From NCBI GenBank assembly GCA_022844345.1, contig JALHLU010000006.1, positions 62,001-126,000 of the forward strand: a stretch of 64,000 nt of DNA, written 5' to 3'. The position numbers were made by a program, and so were the translations under genes. This DNA comes from Hyphomonadaceae bacterium. Lineage in GTDB: Bacteria > Pseudomonadota > Alphaproteobacteria > Caulobacterales > Hyphomonadaceae. Positions 43,534 through 52,194 of the stretch are shown here, piece by piece (position 1 is the stretch's first letter; each line of letters opens with the position of its first letter). The notes beneath the pieces were generated by a model. The model made no database searches. It saw nothing but the letters and a program-made list of their open reading frames with translations, and was not told where the DNA came from.

Positions 43534-44964
43534 TTACGCCGTTGCGAACCCGAAGACCGACTTGGTCTCGAGGAATTCGTGGATGCCTTCCACGCCCCAC
43601 TCGCGACCATTGCCCGACTGCTTGAAGCCGCCGAAGGGCATCGTCTGGTCAGAACCGGCGCCGTTGATGTGAACCATCCCGGTCCGCAGCTGACGCGCGA
43701 CTTTCTGCGCGTGTTCCTGCTCGCCCTGCACATAGCCCGAGAGGCCATAGACGGTGTCGTTGGCCATCGCGACGGCCTGCTCTTCCGTGTCGTACGGGAT
43801 CATGCAGAGCACCGGCCCGAAGATTTCCTCGACCGCGATGGTCATGTCATTGCGCACGTCGGCGAACACGGTGGGCTTTACATAGTAGCCGCGATTGAGG
43901 CCGTCCGGACGGCCGAGACCGCCGGCGACCAGCGTTGCGCCTTCATCGATGCCGGCCTTGATGAGGCCCTGGATCTTGTTCCACTGCGCCTCGGAGACGA
44001 CGGGACCGATGGCGCCCTTCTCTGCCGTCGCCGGGTCCTGCACCTTCACGGCTTCAGCGGTCGCCTTTGCGATCGCCTTGGCTTCCTCGTTCTTGGCGCG
44101 CGGCACGAACATGCGCGAAGGCGCGTTGCAGCTCTGGCCCGTGTTGGTCATCATCTGCATGACGCCCGACTTCACGGCCTTGGTGAGGTCCGCATCATCC
44201 AGAACGATGTTGGCAGACTTGCCGCCGAGTTCCTGCGCGACGCGTTTCACCGTCGGGGCCGCGGCCTGCGCGACGAGAACGCCGGCGCGGGTCGAGCCGG
44301 TGAACGACATCATGTCGACATCCGGGTGGGCCGACAGCGCGGCGCCAACACCGGGGCCATCACCGTTGACGAGGTTGAACACGCCCTTCGGCACGCCGGC
44401 TTCATGCATGATTTCGGCGAAGATGATCGCGTCGATCGGCGCGATTTCGGACGGCTTCAGAACCATGGTGCAACCGGCGGCGAGCGCAGGCGCGACCTTG
44501 CAGGCGATCTGGTTCTGCGGCCAGTTCCACGGCGTGATGAAGCCACAGACGCCGATCGGCTCTTTCCGGATGAGGTGCTTGCCGCGGCGCTCTTCGAACT
44601 CGAAGGTGCGGAGATAGTTGGCGGCCTGCATGATGTGGCCAAGGCCCGACGGCGCCTGCGCGGCAGCCGAAAGCCACATCGGCGCACCCATCTCCTCGGA
44701 GACGGCGGCGGCCATGTCGCCAAGGCGCTTCTTGTAGACCTCGACAATCTTGTCGAGCAGGTCGGCGCGGTATTCCTTCGTGGTCGCGGCAAACGCCGGG
44801 AACGCTGCCTTGGCGGCTGCGACCGCCTTGTCGACATCAGCCTTCGACCCGATGGAGATGCGGGCGTAGGCCTCTTCCGTGGCCGGGTTCTGGACATCAA
44901 GGGTGCGCGGCGTCACCGGATCGACCCATTCGCCATTGATGTAGAATTTCGTGTAGTCGCGCAT
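43534..44964 (-). CDS. NAD(P)-dependent aldehyde dehydrogenase
   Basis: 476 residues with the complete ALDH signature: PWNWPQNQIACKVAPALAAG with the KPSE motif (cofactor binding), FTGSTRAGV, catalytic Glu in AQELGGKSANIV, catalytic Cys in TGQSCNAPSRM, and EEIFGPVL. It oxidises an aldehyde to the acid, and the substrate is open. The ATG was selected because GAGGAG is six bases upstream. Two earlier in-frame ATGs are worse spaced. Cytoplasmic. Confidence 0.94.
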   Translation of the reverse strand: MRDYTKFYINGEWVDPVTPRTLDVQNPATEEAYARISIGSKADVDKAVAAAKAAFPAFAATTKEYRADLLDKIVEVYKKRLGDMAAAVSEEMGAPMWLSAAAQAPSGLGHIMQAANYLRTFEFEERRGKHLIRKEPIGVCGFITPWNWPQNQIACKVAPALAAGCTMVLKPSEIAPIDAIIFAEIMHEAGVPKGVFNLVNGDGPGVGAALSAHPDVDMMSFTGSTRAGVLVAQAAAPTVKRVAQELGGKSANIVLDDADLTKAVKSGVMQMMTNTGQSCNAPSRMFVPRAKNEEAKAIAKATAEAVKVQDPATAEKGAIGPVVSEAQWNKIQGLIKAGIDEGATLVAGGLGRPDGLNRGYYVKPTVFADVRNDMTIAVEEIFGPVLCMIPYDTEEQAVAMANDTVYGLSGYVQGEQEHAQKVARQLRTGMVHINGAGSDQTMPFGGFKQSGNGREWGVEGIHEFLETKSVFGFATA

Positions 44965-45074
44965 GGGCATCTCCTCGGCCGTCATTTGTGCGGTCTAGAT
45001 AGGCCTGTTGCGCAGACGCGGAAACCCCCTGCCCGGGCGGCGCCCGGGGCGGCAGGTTCCGCCGGGCCGAAGCC

Positions 45075-45437
45075 CTAGTTCAGCGGATGTTCGCCAGAAT
45101 CGACCCGGTGGAAGGTAATCCGGCCGACCTCGTTCAGCATCGTGTTGTCGTCCACGAAGGAGCGGATGGTGGTCGAGACCGGCTGGCCGTTCTCGTCGAT
45201 GGTGAGCAGGCGGAAACGCACCTTGTCGACCGGCTCGATGCGATATCGGCCGGTCTGGGTCACCGGCGCGGCCGGGACGCCCCGGATCTCCATACGGTTG
45301 CGGGTCATGTAGGACCCGTCCGTATTGAAGACGGCGGTGATTTCCCCCTTCACGTCGCCCGACAGGGTATCCGCGCGCCACTCGCCTACGAGCGTGCGCG
45401 AGAATCCGGCCTGTTTGGGTTTCCCACCGAAGAACAT
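45075..45437 (-). CDS. Small beta-rich protein, unknown
   Basis: 120 residues without a signal peptide, opening MFFGGKPKQAGF. The pattern of alternating strands (LVGEWRADTLSGDVKGEITAVFNTDGSYMTRNRM, TGRYRIEPVDKVRFRLLTID) suggests a lipocalin- or BLIP-like small beta barrel that binds a ligand. No family is recognised with confidence. Monocistronic. Confidence 0.65.
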   Translation of the reverse strand: MFFGGKPKQAGFSRTLVGEWRADTLSGDVKGEITAVFNTDGSYMTRNRMEIRGVPAAPVTQTGRYRIEPVDKVRFRLLTIDENGQPVSTTIRSFVDDNTMLNEVGRITFHRVDSGEHPLN

Positions 45438-45588
45438 CGTCCAGTCCCTTCGAAACCCATGCCAGCACAGGCACGGGCATGCGCCAACGGCGAGAGTCAG
45501 TTGCCCGGCGCGAGGCAGCCATGCGATTTTCGCCCTACGCGGGCAGAAATTGGCATGGCAATCTTACCTGCGGGTTGAATATTACGGA

Positions 45589-46041
45589 ATGTCCATGAGT
45601 CCAGTCATCGGTGGATGCCAGTGCGGCGCGGTTCGGTACGCGATGCATGTCGATCGGGTTGAAAAACCCCATGTCTGTCATTGCCGTATGTGCCAGCGCG
45701 CAACAGGCGGGCTGTTCGCCGCCCTGGCCGGTTGCGCCAAGTCGAAACTGGAATGGACCCGGGGCGAGCCCGCCTTCTTTGCCTCGTCCAACCTCGCAAA
45801 GCGGGGCTTCTGCCGCGACTGCGGCACGCCGCTGACCTTTGCCTACGACACGCCCGAGGCACGAATCTACGTCACCATCGGCTCGATGGACGACCCCGAA
45901 CGGGCGGCGATCGAGGGGCAGTGCGGGCTGGAAGGGAAGCTCAGCTGGGTCGCGTTCTGCGAGGAAGTGCCCGGCGGGGTGACTGTGGACAGCGCCGCAG
46001 CGGCGGAATTCTACGCGGGCATGAAGAGCAATCAGGGGTAG
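45589..46041 (+). CDS. GFA (glutathione-dependent formaldehyde-activating) family protein
   Basis: 150-residue zinc protein of the Gfa-like fold: GGCQCGAVRY, CHCRMCQRATGG and KRGFCRDCGTPLTF supply seven family cysteines for two zinc sites. True Gfa couples formaldehyde to glutathione. Most GFA-domain proteins have unknown function. The in-frame ORF extends far upstream but the ATG giving MSMSPVIGG is right for the fold. Confidence 0.92.
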   Translation: MSMSPVIGGCQCGAVRYAMHVDRVEKPHVCHCRMCQRATGGLFAALAGCAKSKLEWTRGEPAFFASSNLAKRGFCRDCGTPLTFAYDTPEARIYVTIGSMDDPERAAIEGQCGLEGKLSWVAFCEEVPGGVTVDSAAAAEFYAGMKSNQG

Positions 46042-46049
46042 CGGGGCGG

Positions 46050-46517
46050 CTAGATCGAGATCGCGATGATCGTCGCCTCGGTCGCGCCGGCCTCGACCCC
46101 TTCGCCCACATCCTTGCCCATCATGGCGCGCCCCAGTGGCGACACCCACGAAAGAAGGCCCCGGGCAGGATCGGCCTCGTCCTCTCCCACGATGCGGAAT
46201 ACCGAGCGGCGGCCATCCTCGCGTTCGATCTCTACCCCGGAGCCGAAGGCGACGGTTTCGCAATCCGTGGGCGGAGGCTGCACCTGCGCGCTGTTGCGGC
46301 GCTGGGTCCAGTAACGCAACTCGCGCGCGGCGCGGGCGGCCGCCTCGCGATCATCCGCAGCAAGGGCCGCGGCATGGGCAGCGCTGTGCTCGCCGATGGC
46401 GGCGTCGATAAGGGCGAGGCCTTCGGCCGTCACAAGGTTGGCGAAGGTGGAAATCTCCCGCTCGGGCAGTTCGGTGACGCCGTCGTCGTCGCTTTCCTTC
46501 GTGAAGGCCTTGCTCAT
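46050..46517 (-). CDS. GreA/GreB family transcription elongation factor
   Basis: 155-residue Gre-type factor. The N-terminal coiled coil (AEGLALIDAAIGEH...ARAARELRYWTQRR, about 30-80) has an acidic tip, DDRE, corresponding to the metal-chelating acidic pair used to stimulate transcript cleavage. The C-terminal FKBP-like domain reads VAFGSGVEIEREDG through LSWVSPLGRAMMGKDVGE. The opening MSKAFTKESDD with PEREIS matches the alphaproteobacterial GreB-like subgroup. It rescues stalled RNA polymerase. Confidence 0.9.
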   Translation of the reverse strand: MSKAFTKESDDDGVTELPEREISTFANLVTAEGLALIDAAIGEHSAAHAAALAADDREAAARAARELRYWTQRRNSAQVQPPPTDCETVAFGSGVEIEREDGRRSVFRIVGEDEADPARGLLSWVSPLGRAMMGKDVGEGVEAGATEATIIAISI

Positions 46518-46661
46518 GGGACCTTATCTAGGTCATCGGCTCACCCGGCCCAACTCCTTGCCGAGAGGTTTACGCGAACGGGACGATCACGAGGCGAGCC
46601 TTCGTGCAATCCTGACCAAGTTTCACTATCTAGAAGGCTCGGGTTGTCCGGGAGTTCCGGC

Positions 46662-47888
46662 TTGAGCGGCAAGCGCATTCTCCTCATCGTCGGCGGCGGC
46701 ATCGCGGCCTACAAGTCGCTGGAGCTGATCCGGCTGCTTGCGAAGGACGGCATTGCCGCGCGCGTGATCCTGACGAAAGCGGGCGCCGAGTTCGTGACTC
46801 CGCTGTCGCTTGGCTCGCTGTCGGGCGACAGGGTCTACCAGGATCTGTTCAACCTCACCGACGAAGCCGAGATGGGGCATATTGAGCTCTCGCGGTCCGC
46901 AGACCTCGTCGTCGTCTCGCCTGCAACGGCCGACCTGATGGCCAAGGCCGCCAACGGCCTCGCCAACGATCTTGCCTCCACCGCGCTCCTGGCGACTGAC
47001 AAACCCGTCTTGATGGCGCCGGCGATGAACGTGCGGATGTGGGGACACGCGGCGACAAAGCGAAACGTGGCGCAGTTGCGCGCTGATGGCGTCACCGTGA
47101 TGGAGCCCGATGAAGGTGCGATGGCCTGCGGCGAGTTCGGACCTGGGCGCCTGCCGGAGCCACAGCGCATCTTCGAGCAGATCAAGACGATGCTGGAAGG
47201 CCCGGCAGAGTATGGCCGTCTCTCTGGCTTCCGCGCTATCGTCACTGCAGGTCCCACGCGCGAGCCGATGGACCCGGTGCGGTTCCTCTCCAACCACTCG
47301 TCCGGTAAACAGGGCTACGCGATCGCCGAGGCGCTCGCGAAGCTTGGCGCCGATGTGCGCCTTGTCACCGGACCGACGCAGCTGCCGATTCCCGCTGGCG
47401 TCACGGCCGTGAAGGTCGAGACGGCGCTGGAGATGCACAAGGCCGTGCAGGCCGGTCTTCCCGCCGACATCTTTGTCGGCGTCGCCGCCGTCGCCGACTG
47501 GCGCCCGGCCACGCGGGCTACAGGCAAGCTGAAGCTCAAGGGTGGCAAGGACGACGGCGTCACACTTAAGCTGGTCGAGAACCCCGACATCCTGAAGTCC
47601 GTCGCCACCCGCAAGAAAGATCGCCCACGCCTGGTGGTCGGCTTTGCCGCCGAAACCAGCGACGTGGAAAAGCACGCCAAGGCCAAGCTCACCCGCAAGG
47701 GTTGCGACTGGGTGGTCGCCAATGACGTTTCCGGCGACGTCATGGGCGGGGCCGAAAATGAGATCCTGCTGGTGTCCAAAGGCAAGGTCGAGCGCTGGCC
47801 GCGCATGGGCAAGGCGGACGTTGCGCAAAAGCTCGCTGAACGCATTGCCGGCGCATTCTATGACCCCGAAAGCGGCGCGGCGGAATAA
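46662..47888 (+). CDS. coaBC: Phosphopantothenoylcysteine decarboxylase / phosphopantothenate-cysteine ligase
   Basis: Makes 4'-phosphopantetheine for coenzyme A. The CoaC half has GGGIAAYKSLELIR, catalytic His in MGHIELSR, PAMN and the substrate flap Cys in ACGEFGPGRLPEP. The CoaB half has TAGPTREPMDPVRFLSNHSSG and KLVENPDILK. The frame stays open for 327 codons upstream, but family alignment and a GGGAG site point to a TTG start (MSGKRILLIVGGG), giving 408 residues, the usual length. Confidence 0.95.
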   Translation: MSGKRILLIVGGGIAAYKSLELIRLLAKDGIAARVILTKAGAEFVTPLSLGSLSGDRVYQDLFNLTDEAEMGHIELSRSADLVVVSPATADLMAKAANGLANDLASTALLATDKPVLMAPAMNVRMWGHAATKRNVAQLRADGVTVMEPDEGAMACGEFGPGRLPEPQRIFEQIKTMLEGPAEYGRLSGFRAIVTAGPTREPMDPVRFLSNHSSGKQGYAIAEALAKLGADVRLVTGPTQLPIPAGVTAVKVETALEMHKAVQAGLPADIFVGVAAVADWRPATRATGKLKLKGGKDDGVTLKLVENPDILKSVATRKKDRPRLVVGFAAETSDVEKHAKAKLTRKGCDWVVANDVSGDVMGGAENEILLVSKGKVERWPRMGKADVAQKLAERIAGAFYDPESGAAE

Positions 47889-47927
47889 CGCGTGGCAGGC
47901 AACGCCCGCAGCGCCTAGATCGTCGTC

Positions 47928-48212
47928 ATGATCCGGCACATCGTCTTCTTCACGCTGAAGGACCCGCGCGAGGCGCAGGAGATCATTGGCCACCTCAAGC
48001 GGCTGGGGACGATCCCCGGCTCGACGCTGTTCGAGGTTACGCAGAACCGCAAGGCAGACCTGTTCGCCAACGAGATCGACATTGTGGTCTATGCCGAGTT
48101 TCCCAGCATCGACCACCTGCACGCCTACAAGAAACACCCGACTTACATGGACGTGACCAACACCGTCCGCCCGCGCCGCGAACTCCGCTTTGCTGCGGAC
48201 GTCGAGGCTTAG
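47928..48212 (+). CDS. Dabb (stress-responsive alpha/beta barrel) family protein
   Basis: 94-residue dimeric alpha/beta-barrel protein: MIRHIVFFTLKDPREAQEII, a helix, then DIVVYAEFPSIDHLHAYKKHPTY. The final HPxY motif is typical of Dabb domains. It sits between coaBC and dut on the same strand, probably in the same transcript. The exact activity is unknown. Confidence 0.9.
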   Translation: MIRHIVFFTLKDPREAQEIIGHLKRLGTIPGSTLFEVTQNRKADLFANEIDIVVYAEFPSIDHLHAYKKHPTYMDVTNTVRPRRELRFAADVEA

Positions 48213-48287
48213 GTTGTGGACGATGGCGCGGCAGCGCTCGCGCGCCAGCGAAACCCGCGCTAGGCATGACGCACTCAGGAGCCGACC

Positions 48288-48740
48288 ATGACCGTCACCA
48301 TCCGCGTTGCGCCGTTGCCGCATTTCGAGGGGCTGGCCCTGCCCGCGTACGAGACTGCGGATGCAGCCGGGATGGACCTGCGCGCGGCTGTGCCGGAGGG
48401 CGAGCCGATGACGCTGAAACCCGGCGAGCGCGCCATGGTGCCGACCGGCCTCACCATTGCCCTGCCGCCGCGCCACGAGGCGCAGGTGCGCCCGCGTTCG
48501 GGCCTTGCGGCCAAGCACGGCGTCACCTGCCTCAACTCGCCGGGCACGATCGATGCGGACTATCGCGGCGAAGTGAAGGTAATCCTGATCAATCACGGCC
48601 AGGAGCCCTTCGTGATCAAACGCGGCGAACGCATCGCGCAGATGGTGATCGCGCCGGTGACGCGGGCGGACCTTAGCGTGGTGGCCACGCTCGACGAAAC
48701 ACAACGCGGCGCCGGCGGTTTTGGGTCAACTGGGCGGTAG
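48288..48740 (+). CDS. dut: dUTP diphosphatase
   Basis: Hydrolyses dUTP to dUMP, keeping uracil out of DNA and feeding thymidylate synthesis. The 150 residues carry all five trimeric-dUTPase motifs: [44 protein letters not shown] and the C-terminal arm [10 protein letters not shown]. The coaBC...dut proximity is a common alphaproteobacterial arrangement. Confidence 0.97.
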   Translation: MTVTIRVAPLPHFEGLALPAYETADAAGMDLRAAVPEGEPMTLKPGERAMVPTGLTIALPPRHEAQVRPRSGLAAKHGVTCLNSPGTIDADYRGEVKVILINHGQEPFVIKRGERIAQMVIAPVTRADLSVVATLDETQRGAGGFGSTGR

Positions 48741-48793
48741 GGTCTGCGCGTGGCGTCTTGGCGGTGAGGCGGATTTCCGTCACCTTGCGTGCC

Positions 48794-49237
48794 ATGAAGA
48801 TCGCCGCCGCAATCGCACTTGCCCTCGCCTTCTCCGCTCCAGCGTTCGCGCAGGCGCCGGTGGCCGGCGCCCTTGTCGACAGCTTCGAGATGATCCCGGA
48901 TCGCACCGTGATCTTTGCGCCGCAGGACGATGGAAAGCTGAAGATCCTCAAAGTGACCGACAAGGACAGGCTAGCGCCCATGCCGCGCAATTCCGGCGAG
49001 GTTGCGATATCGCTGACTGTCGCGCGCGAGATCGGGGCCGTGCTCGAGTTCAACAGCGGGCTTGCCTACACGTTCACGTATGGCGCCTCGACCGGTGAAG
49101 CGGTCAGCATTCCTACCTGCCCCGTGCGTGGCAATGCAGTCGCACAGGACCAGTGGCCGGAAGGTTTCAGGTCGATCATTGTCGGCGGGCTGAAGCGCGT
49201 GGATGGCGTGGGGTCCTGCGAGCATCCGGCGCAGTAG
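48794..49237 (+). CDS. Exported protein, unknown
   Basis: 147 residues with a clear cleavable signal (MKIAAAIALALAFSAPAFAQ). The mature protein is a small beta-rich domain with two cysteines (PTCPVRGNAV and GSCEHP), probably a disulfide. The tail arrangement faintly recalls IalB proteins but without their motifs, so I leave it unassigned. The ATG was chosen 36 bp inside the longest frame to give the signal peptide. Periplasmic. Confidence 0.75.
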   Translation: MKIAAAIALALAFSAPAFAQAPVAGALVDSFEMIPDRTVIFAPQDDGKLKILKVTDKDRLAPMPRNSGEVAISLTVAREIGAVLEFNSGLAYTFTYGASTGEAVSIPTCPVRGNAVAQDQWPEGFRSIIVGGLKRVDGVGSCEHPAQ

Positions 49238-49592
49238 GCGCGATGTTTCGTTCAGGCCGGTACAGTCACCGCCTGGGAAGCTTCCGTATCGCCTCCTGAA
49301 ATCAGTGGAGGGCCGGGGACGCGGATGGCTCCGCAGTTTGCCGTTCGTCGTCTGTAGTTCGTAGTCCGGTGAGCGGATTCCCCGCGTCCCCGCGAAAGGG
49401 TTTCCCCGTTTCGCATCACTCCGCGCCGACAGTGATCAGCTGCCCTCCGTGCAGAGCGATGGGAGCAAAATACACCAGCGCCGAGGGGGGTGTTAAAGTG
49501 ATGCGCGAGTTGTACAGCGCGCTTTCGCTAGCGCGCTGTAACTGCTGCAAAGTTTGGAAAAGCGTCGCGCGTTACTCGGCCGAATTGCGCGC
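49238..49592. other. Non-coding gap with a long palindrome
   Basis: 355 bp between two convergent genes. No believable coding frame is visible. The outstanding feature is an 11-bp perfect inverted repeat at 49513-49540, described separately. The sequence to its left is moderately GC-rich and shows no second copy of any repeat in the window. Confidence 0.7.
49513..49540. repeat. Perfect 11-bp inverted repeat near the end of the helicase gene
   Basis: Arms TACAGCGCGCT (49513-49523) and AGCGCGCTGTA (49530-49540) with a six-base loop. It is 52 bp past the helicase stop, so it could end that transcript, but no T run follows on the minus strand. A protein-binding palindrome is the alternative. Confidence 0.6.
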
Positions 49593-50936
49593 CTATCCCT
49601 TCAGCTCCAGCTCCGGCTTGGCCATGTCGGCGAGCAGGAAGTGTTCGGTGTCGCTGACTGGATCGAGCTTGCCGAAGTCGAAGGCGGAGCGGTCGATGAT
49701 GATGTCGCGTGGGCGCAGGTCGCGCGAGAGTTCGAGCCCTTCCAGCGAGCGGCAGCGCGAGAAAGCGACATAAGCCTGGCCGTGCGCGAACATGCCCCGA
49801 TCGAAATCGATGTAGACCTTGTCGAGCGTCATGCCCTGCGACTTGTGGATCGTGGTAGCGTAGGCAAGGCGCAGCGGCAGCTGCTTGAACGAACCAACGA
49901 CGGAACGAGAAACGGACTTCGATCCCGCGTCGAACTCGTAGCGGAATTTTTCCCACGCCTGCTGGCTCACGCGGTGGCTCTCGCCACCGATCTTCACATA
50001 GGCGTCGCTCTCGCCCAGCCCCTGCACCACGCCAAGCGAGCCATTGACCCAACGCCCCGACGGATCGTTGCGGATCATCATCACGCGCGCACCTTGTTTC
50101 AGTTCCAGCACTTCCTCGGTGGGAAAGGCCTTGGGCTCGAAATTGCCTTCGAGTGAAGCCGTATAGTTGCGCGCATCGCCTGGCAGTTCGGCGAGGCGCA
50201 GCTGGTTGATGCGCCAGGCGGCGGCGTTGTTGGGCGTCAGCACCACATGCGTCTGGCTCGCTTCGGCCGGCGAGCGCGGCGAGACGCGCGTGTGCAGCAC
50301 TTCCTGATCGGCTTCCGACAGGCGCGCATTTCGCAGGCCGTTGAGGATGCGGATGAAGGCTTCGTCTTCCTGACGGAAAATGCGCTTGAGCGCCGCGAGC
50401 CGGAACTGCCCCGCCTGGAAGCCGGGCGCGCGAAAGAACCAGGCGCCGCCATAGCTCTCTTCCAGAATGTGTTCGACGTCGCTGCCGACAACGGGCGGAA
50501 GCTGGTGCAGGTCTCCCGACAGGATCATGCGCACGCCGCCGAAGGGCAGGCGGCTGCCGCGATTGAGGCGCAGCGAATTGTCGATCGCCTGCATCATGTC
50601 GGCGCGCACCATGGAGACCTCGTCGATCACCATGGTCTCGATCGCCTTCACGAGGCGCTGGTTGCGGATCTTGCGCGCGTCGCCCGCATCAAGCAGGCGC
50701 GGCGGGAAGTTGAAGAATGAGTGGATCGTCTGCCCGCCAACGTTGACGGCTGCGAGCCCGGTCGGCGCGAGCACGACGGCTTTCTCCAGTGAATTGAAGA
50801 TCAGTTGGCGCAGCAGTGTGGTCTTCCCCGTGCCGGCGCGGCCGGTGAGGAAGATGTTCCGCCGGCCGCCGACGATCTCGTCGACGAGCGGCTGGTAGAC
50901 GTTGGAGGCGGGTTCAGCCGTCAAGACCGTCGCCAT
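49593..50936 (-). CDS. Pif1/RecD-like ATP-dependent DNA helicase
   Basis: 447-residue superfamily 1 helicase. Walker A GRAGTGKTTLL is at 32-42. Motif II is VIDEVSMV, further motifs are LSGDLHQLPPV and LRLAYATTIHKSQGMTLDKV, and the C-terminal motif VI-like AYVAFSRCRSLEGL completes the core. The short length and lack of extra domains resemble bacterial Pif1-like helicases, which unwind with 5'-3' polarity and handle G-quadruplex or fork structures. It is monocistronic and divergent from the ThiF gene, 50 bp apart. Confidence 0.9.
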   Translation of the reverse strand: MATVLTAEPASNVYQPLVDEIVGGRRNIFLTGRAGTGKTTLLRQLIFNSLEKAVVLAPTGLAAVNVGGQTIHSFFNFPPRLLDAGDARKIRNQRLVKAIETMVIDEVSMVRADMMQAIDNSLRLNRGSRLPFGGVRMILSGDLHQLPPVVGSDVEHILEESYGGAWFFRAPGFQAGQFRLAALKRIFRQEDEAFIRILNGLRNARLSEADQEVLHTRVSPRSPAEASQTHVVLTPNNAAAWRINQLRLAELPGDARNYTASLEGNFEPKAFPTEEVLELKQGARVMMIRNDPSGRWVNGSLGVVQGLGESDAYVKIGGESHRVSQQAWEKFRYEFDAGSKSVSRSVVGSFKQLPLRLAYATTIHKSQGMTLDKVYIDFDRGMFAHGQAYVAFSRCRSLEGLELSRDLRPRDIIIDRSAFDFGKLDPVSDTEHFLLADMAKPELELKG

Positions 50937-50986
50937 TGAACTGCCGCGCGGGCCATGGTCTTTCTTCCACGAGGATCGAGCACGCC

Positions 50987-51763
50987 ATGAGTCTAACCCC
51001 CCAGCAGCTGGAACGCTACGCCCGGCACATCATGCTGCGCGAGGTTGGCGGGCCCGGCCAGCAGGCGCTGCGTGATTCGTATGCCGTGATGATCGGCGCA
51101 GGCGCGCTGGGCGGCCCTGCGGCCATGTATCTGGCCGCCGCCGGGATCGGCGCGCTGAAGATCATCGACGACGATACGGTTTCGCTATCCAACCTGCAGC
51201 GGCAGGTGTTGTTCGCAACGCCCGATGTCGGCCGGCTCAAGACAGAGGTCGCAACCGAGAAGCTCAACGCGCTCAATCCGGACGTGAAAATCATGGCGGA
51301 TGCGACGCGGCTGACGCGCGAGAACGCCTGGTCGCTGGTTGCGGGCGCGGACATTGTCATCGACGGATCGGACAGTTTCGCCACGCGGTTCGCCGTGAAT
51401 GAGGTGTGCCACCGACTGGGCCGTCCGCTGGTCTCCGGCGCGGTCGGGCGGTGGAGCGCGCAGGTGTCGTGCTTCAAGTCTGGTGCGACCAAGGGCAAGC
51501 CAATTGCCGAGCGCCTGCCCTGCTATCGCTGTCTCGTTTCCGAGATGCCCGAGAGCGAAGAGACCTGCGCGATGGTCGGCGTCGTTGGCCCACTCACAGG
51601 CATTGTTGGCGCCCGCATGGCGCTGGAGGCGGTGAAGGAGATCGCCGACGCGGGCCAATCCATGGCCGGGCGGTTGTGGCTGTTCGACGGGCTGAGCGGC
51701 GAGTCACGCACCGTGACGCTGAAGGCTGATCCCGCCTGCGCCGTGTGCGGAGACCCAGAATGA
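50987..51763 (+). CDS. MoeB/ThiF/HesA family adenylyltransferase
   Basis: 258 residues of the E1-like fold that adenylates the C-terminus of a sulfur-carrier protein (MoaD or ThiS). Nucleotide motif IGAGALGGPAAMYLAAAGIG, SNLQRQVLF with the catalytic Arg, DGSDSFATRFAVN and the zinc cysteine pairs CYRC and CAVCG are all present. Whether the partner is in molybdopterin or thiamine synthesis cannot be told, and neither partner gene is in the window. The stop overlaps the next start. Confidence 0.93.
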   Translation: MSLTPQQLERYARHIMLREVGGPGQQALRDSYAVMIGAGALGGPAAMYLAAAGIGALKIIDDDTVSLSNLQRQVLFATPDVGRLKTEVATEKLNALNPDVKIMADATRLTRENAWSLVAGADIVIDGSDSFATRFAVNEVCHRLGRPLVSGAVGRWSAQVSCFKSGATKGKPIAERLPCYRCLVSEMPESEETCAMVGVVGPLTGIVGARMALEAVKEIADAGQSMAGRLWLFDGLSGESRTVTLKADPACAVCGDPE

Positions 51764-52194
51764 ATTTAGAGAAACGGGAACGACTGATTGAACGCTGCGG
51801 TGAGTTGGATCTCTTTGGAGGCGGCGGAGCTCCTAAAATCATCCCTCTTGTCCCGTTTGAAGAGTTCTTCGACGGGGCGGAAGGCGATGCTGGAATCCTG
51901 TGCAACGTTCCGGCTGCCCCGGACGACGATGCCGTGCTCACTCTGTTACGTGAAATTCAATCAAGGCCGGAGGTCAGCGACGTTTGCATAGCGATCACAC
52001 AAGTCGAGGACGATTGCTGGCCATTCTCTGATACAATTGTCATCGTGGCTTCGACCACTCCAGAAACAGTATCGTCCTGGTTCCCTGACGACATGGCGCC
52101 AGACGAGTGTTCTGCGGAAACTGGCGATCACTTCGAGCATCAAGCGCTCAATATTCCTGAAGGGTCGCAGGCAATCTGGCTATGGTTCGACTGA
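51760..52194 (+). CDS. Acidic orphan protein, unknown
   Basis: 144 residues, very acidic, no signal or membrane segment, family not recognised. It begins MNLEKRERLIERCGELDLFGG and contains a beta/alpha pattern around DVCIAITQVEDDCWPFSDTIVIVAST. Base use is visibly less GC-rich than the flanking genes, by eye nearer 50 percent, suggesting later acquisition. It overlaps the ThiF stop (ATGA) and its end overlaps the convergent glucosidase gene by 15 bp. Confidence 0.65.
   Translation: MNLEKRERLIERCGELDLFGGGGAPKIIPLVPFEEFFDGAEGDAGILCNVPAAPDDDAVLTLLREIQSRPEVSDVCIAITQVEDDCWPFSDTIVIVASTTPETVSSWFPDDMAPDECSAETGDHFEHQALNIPEGSQAIWLWFD

Noticed and set aside
45681-46661. Long in-frame extension upstream of coaBC
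   Set aside because: The frame is open across the GFA gene in another phase and across the Gre gene on the other strand, but it matches no protein. The CoaC alignment and a Shine-Dalgarno place the start at the TTG at 46662.
46626-48704. 692-codon open frame on the minus strand
   Set aside because: It lies antisense to coaBC, Dabb and dut, which have unmistakable family motifs. In GC-rich DNA the antisense frame often stays open. Its translation is rich in Arg, His and Gly and has no domain.
51760-52194. ELDLF near the N-terminus as a clamp-binding motif
   Set aside because: It differs from QL[SD]LF at the key Gln and lies in a likely helix start, with no DNA-repair neighbours. It is not comparable to the QLDLF at 8803-8817.
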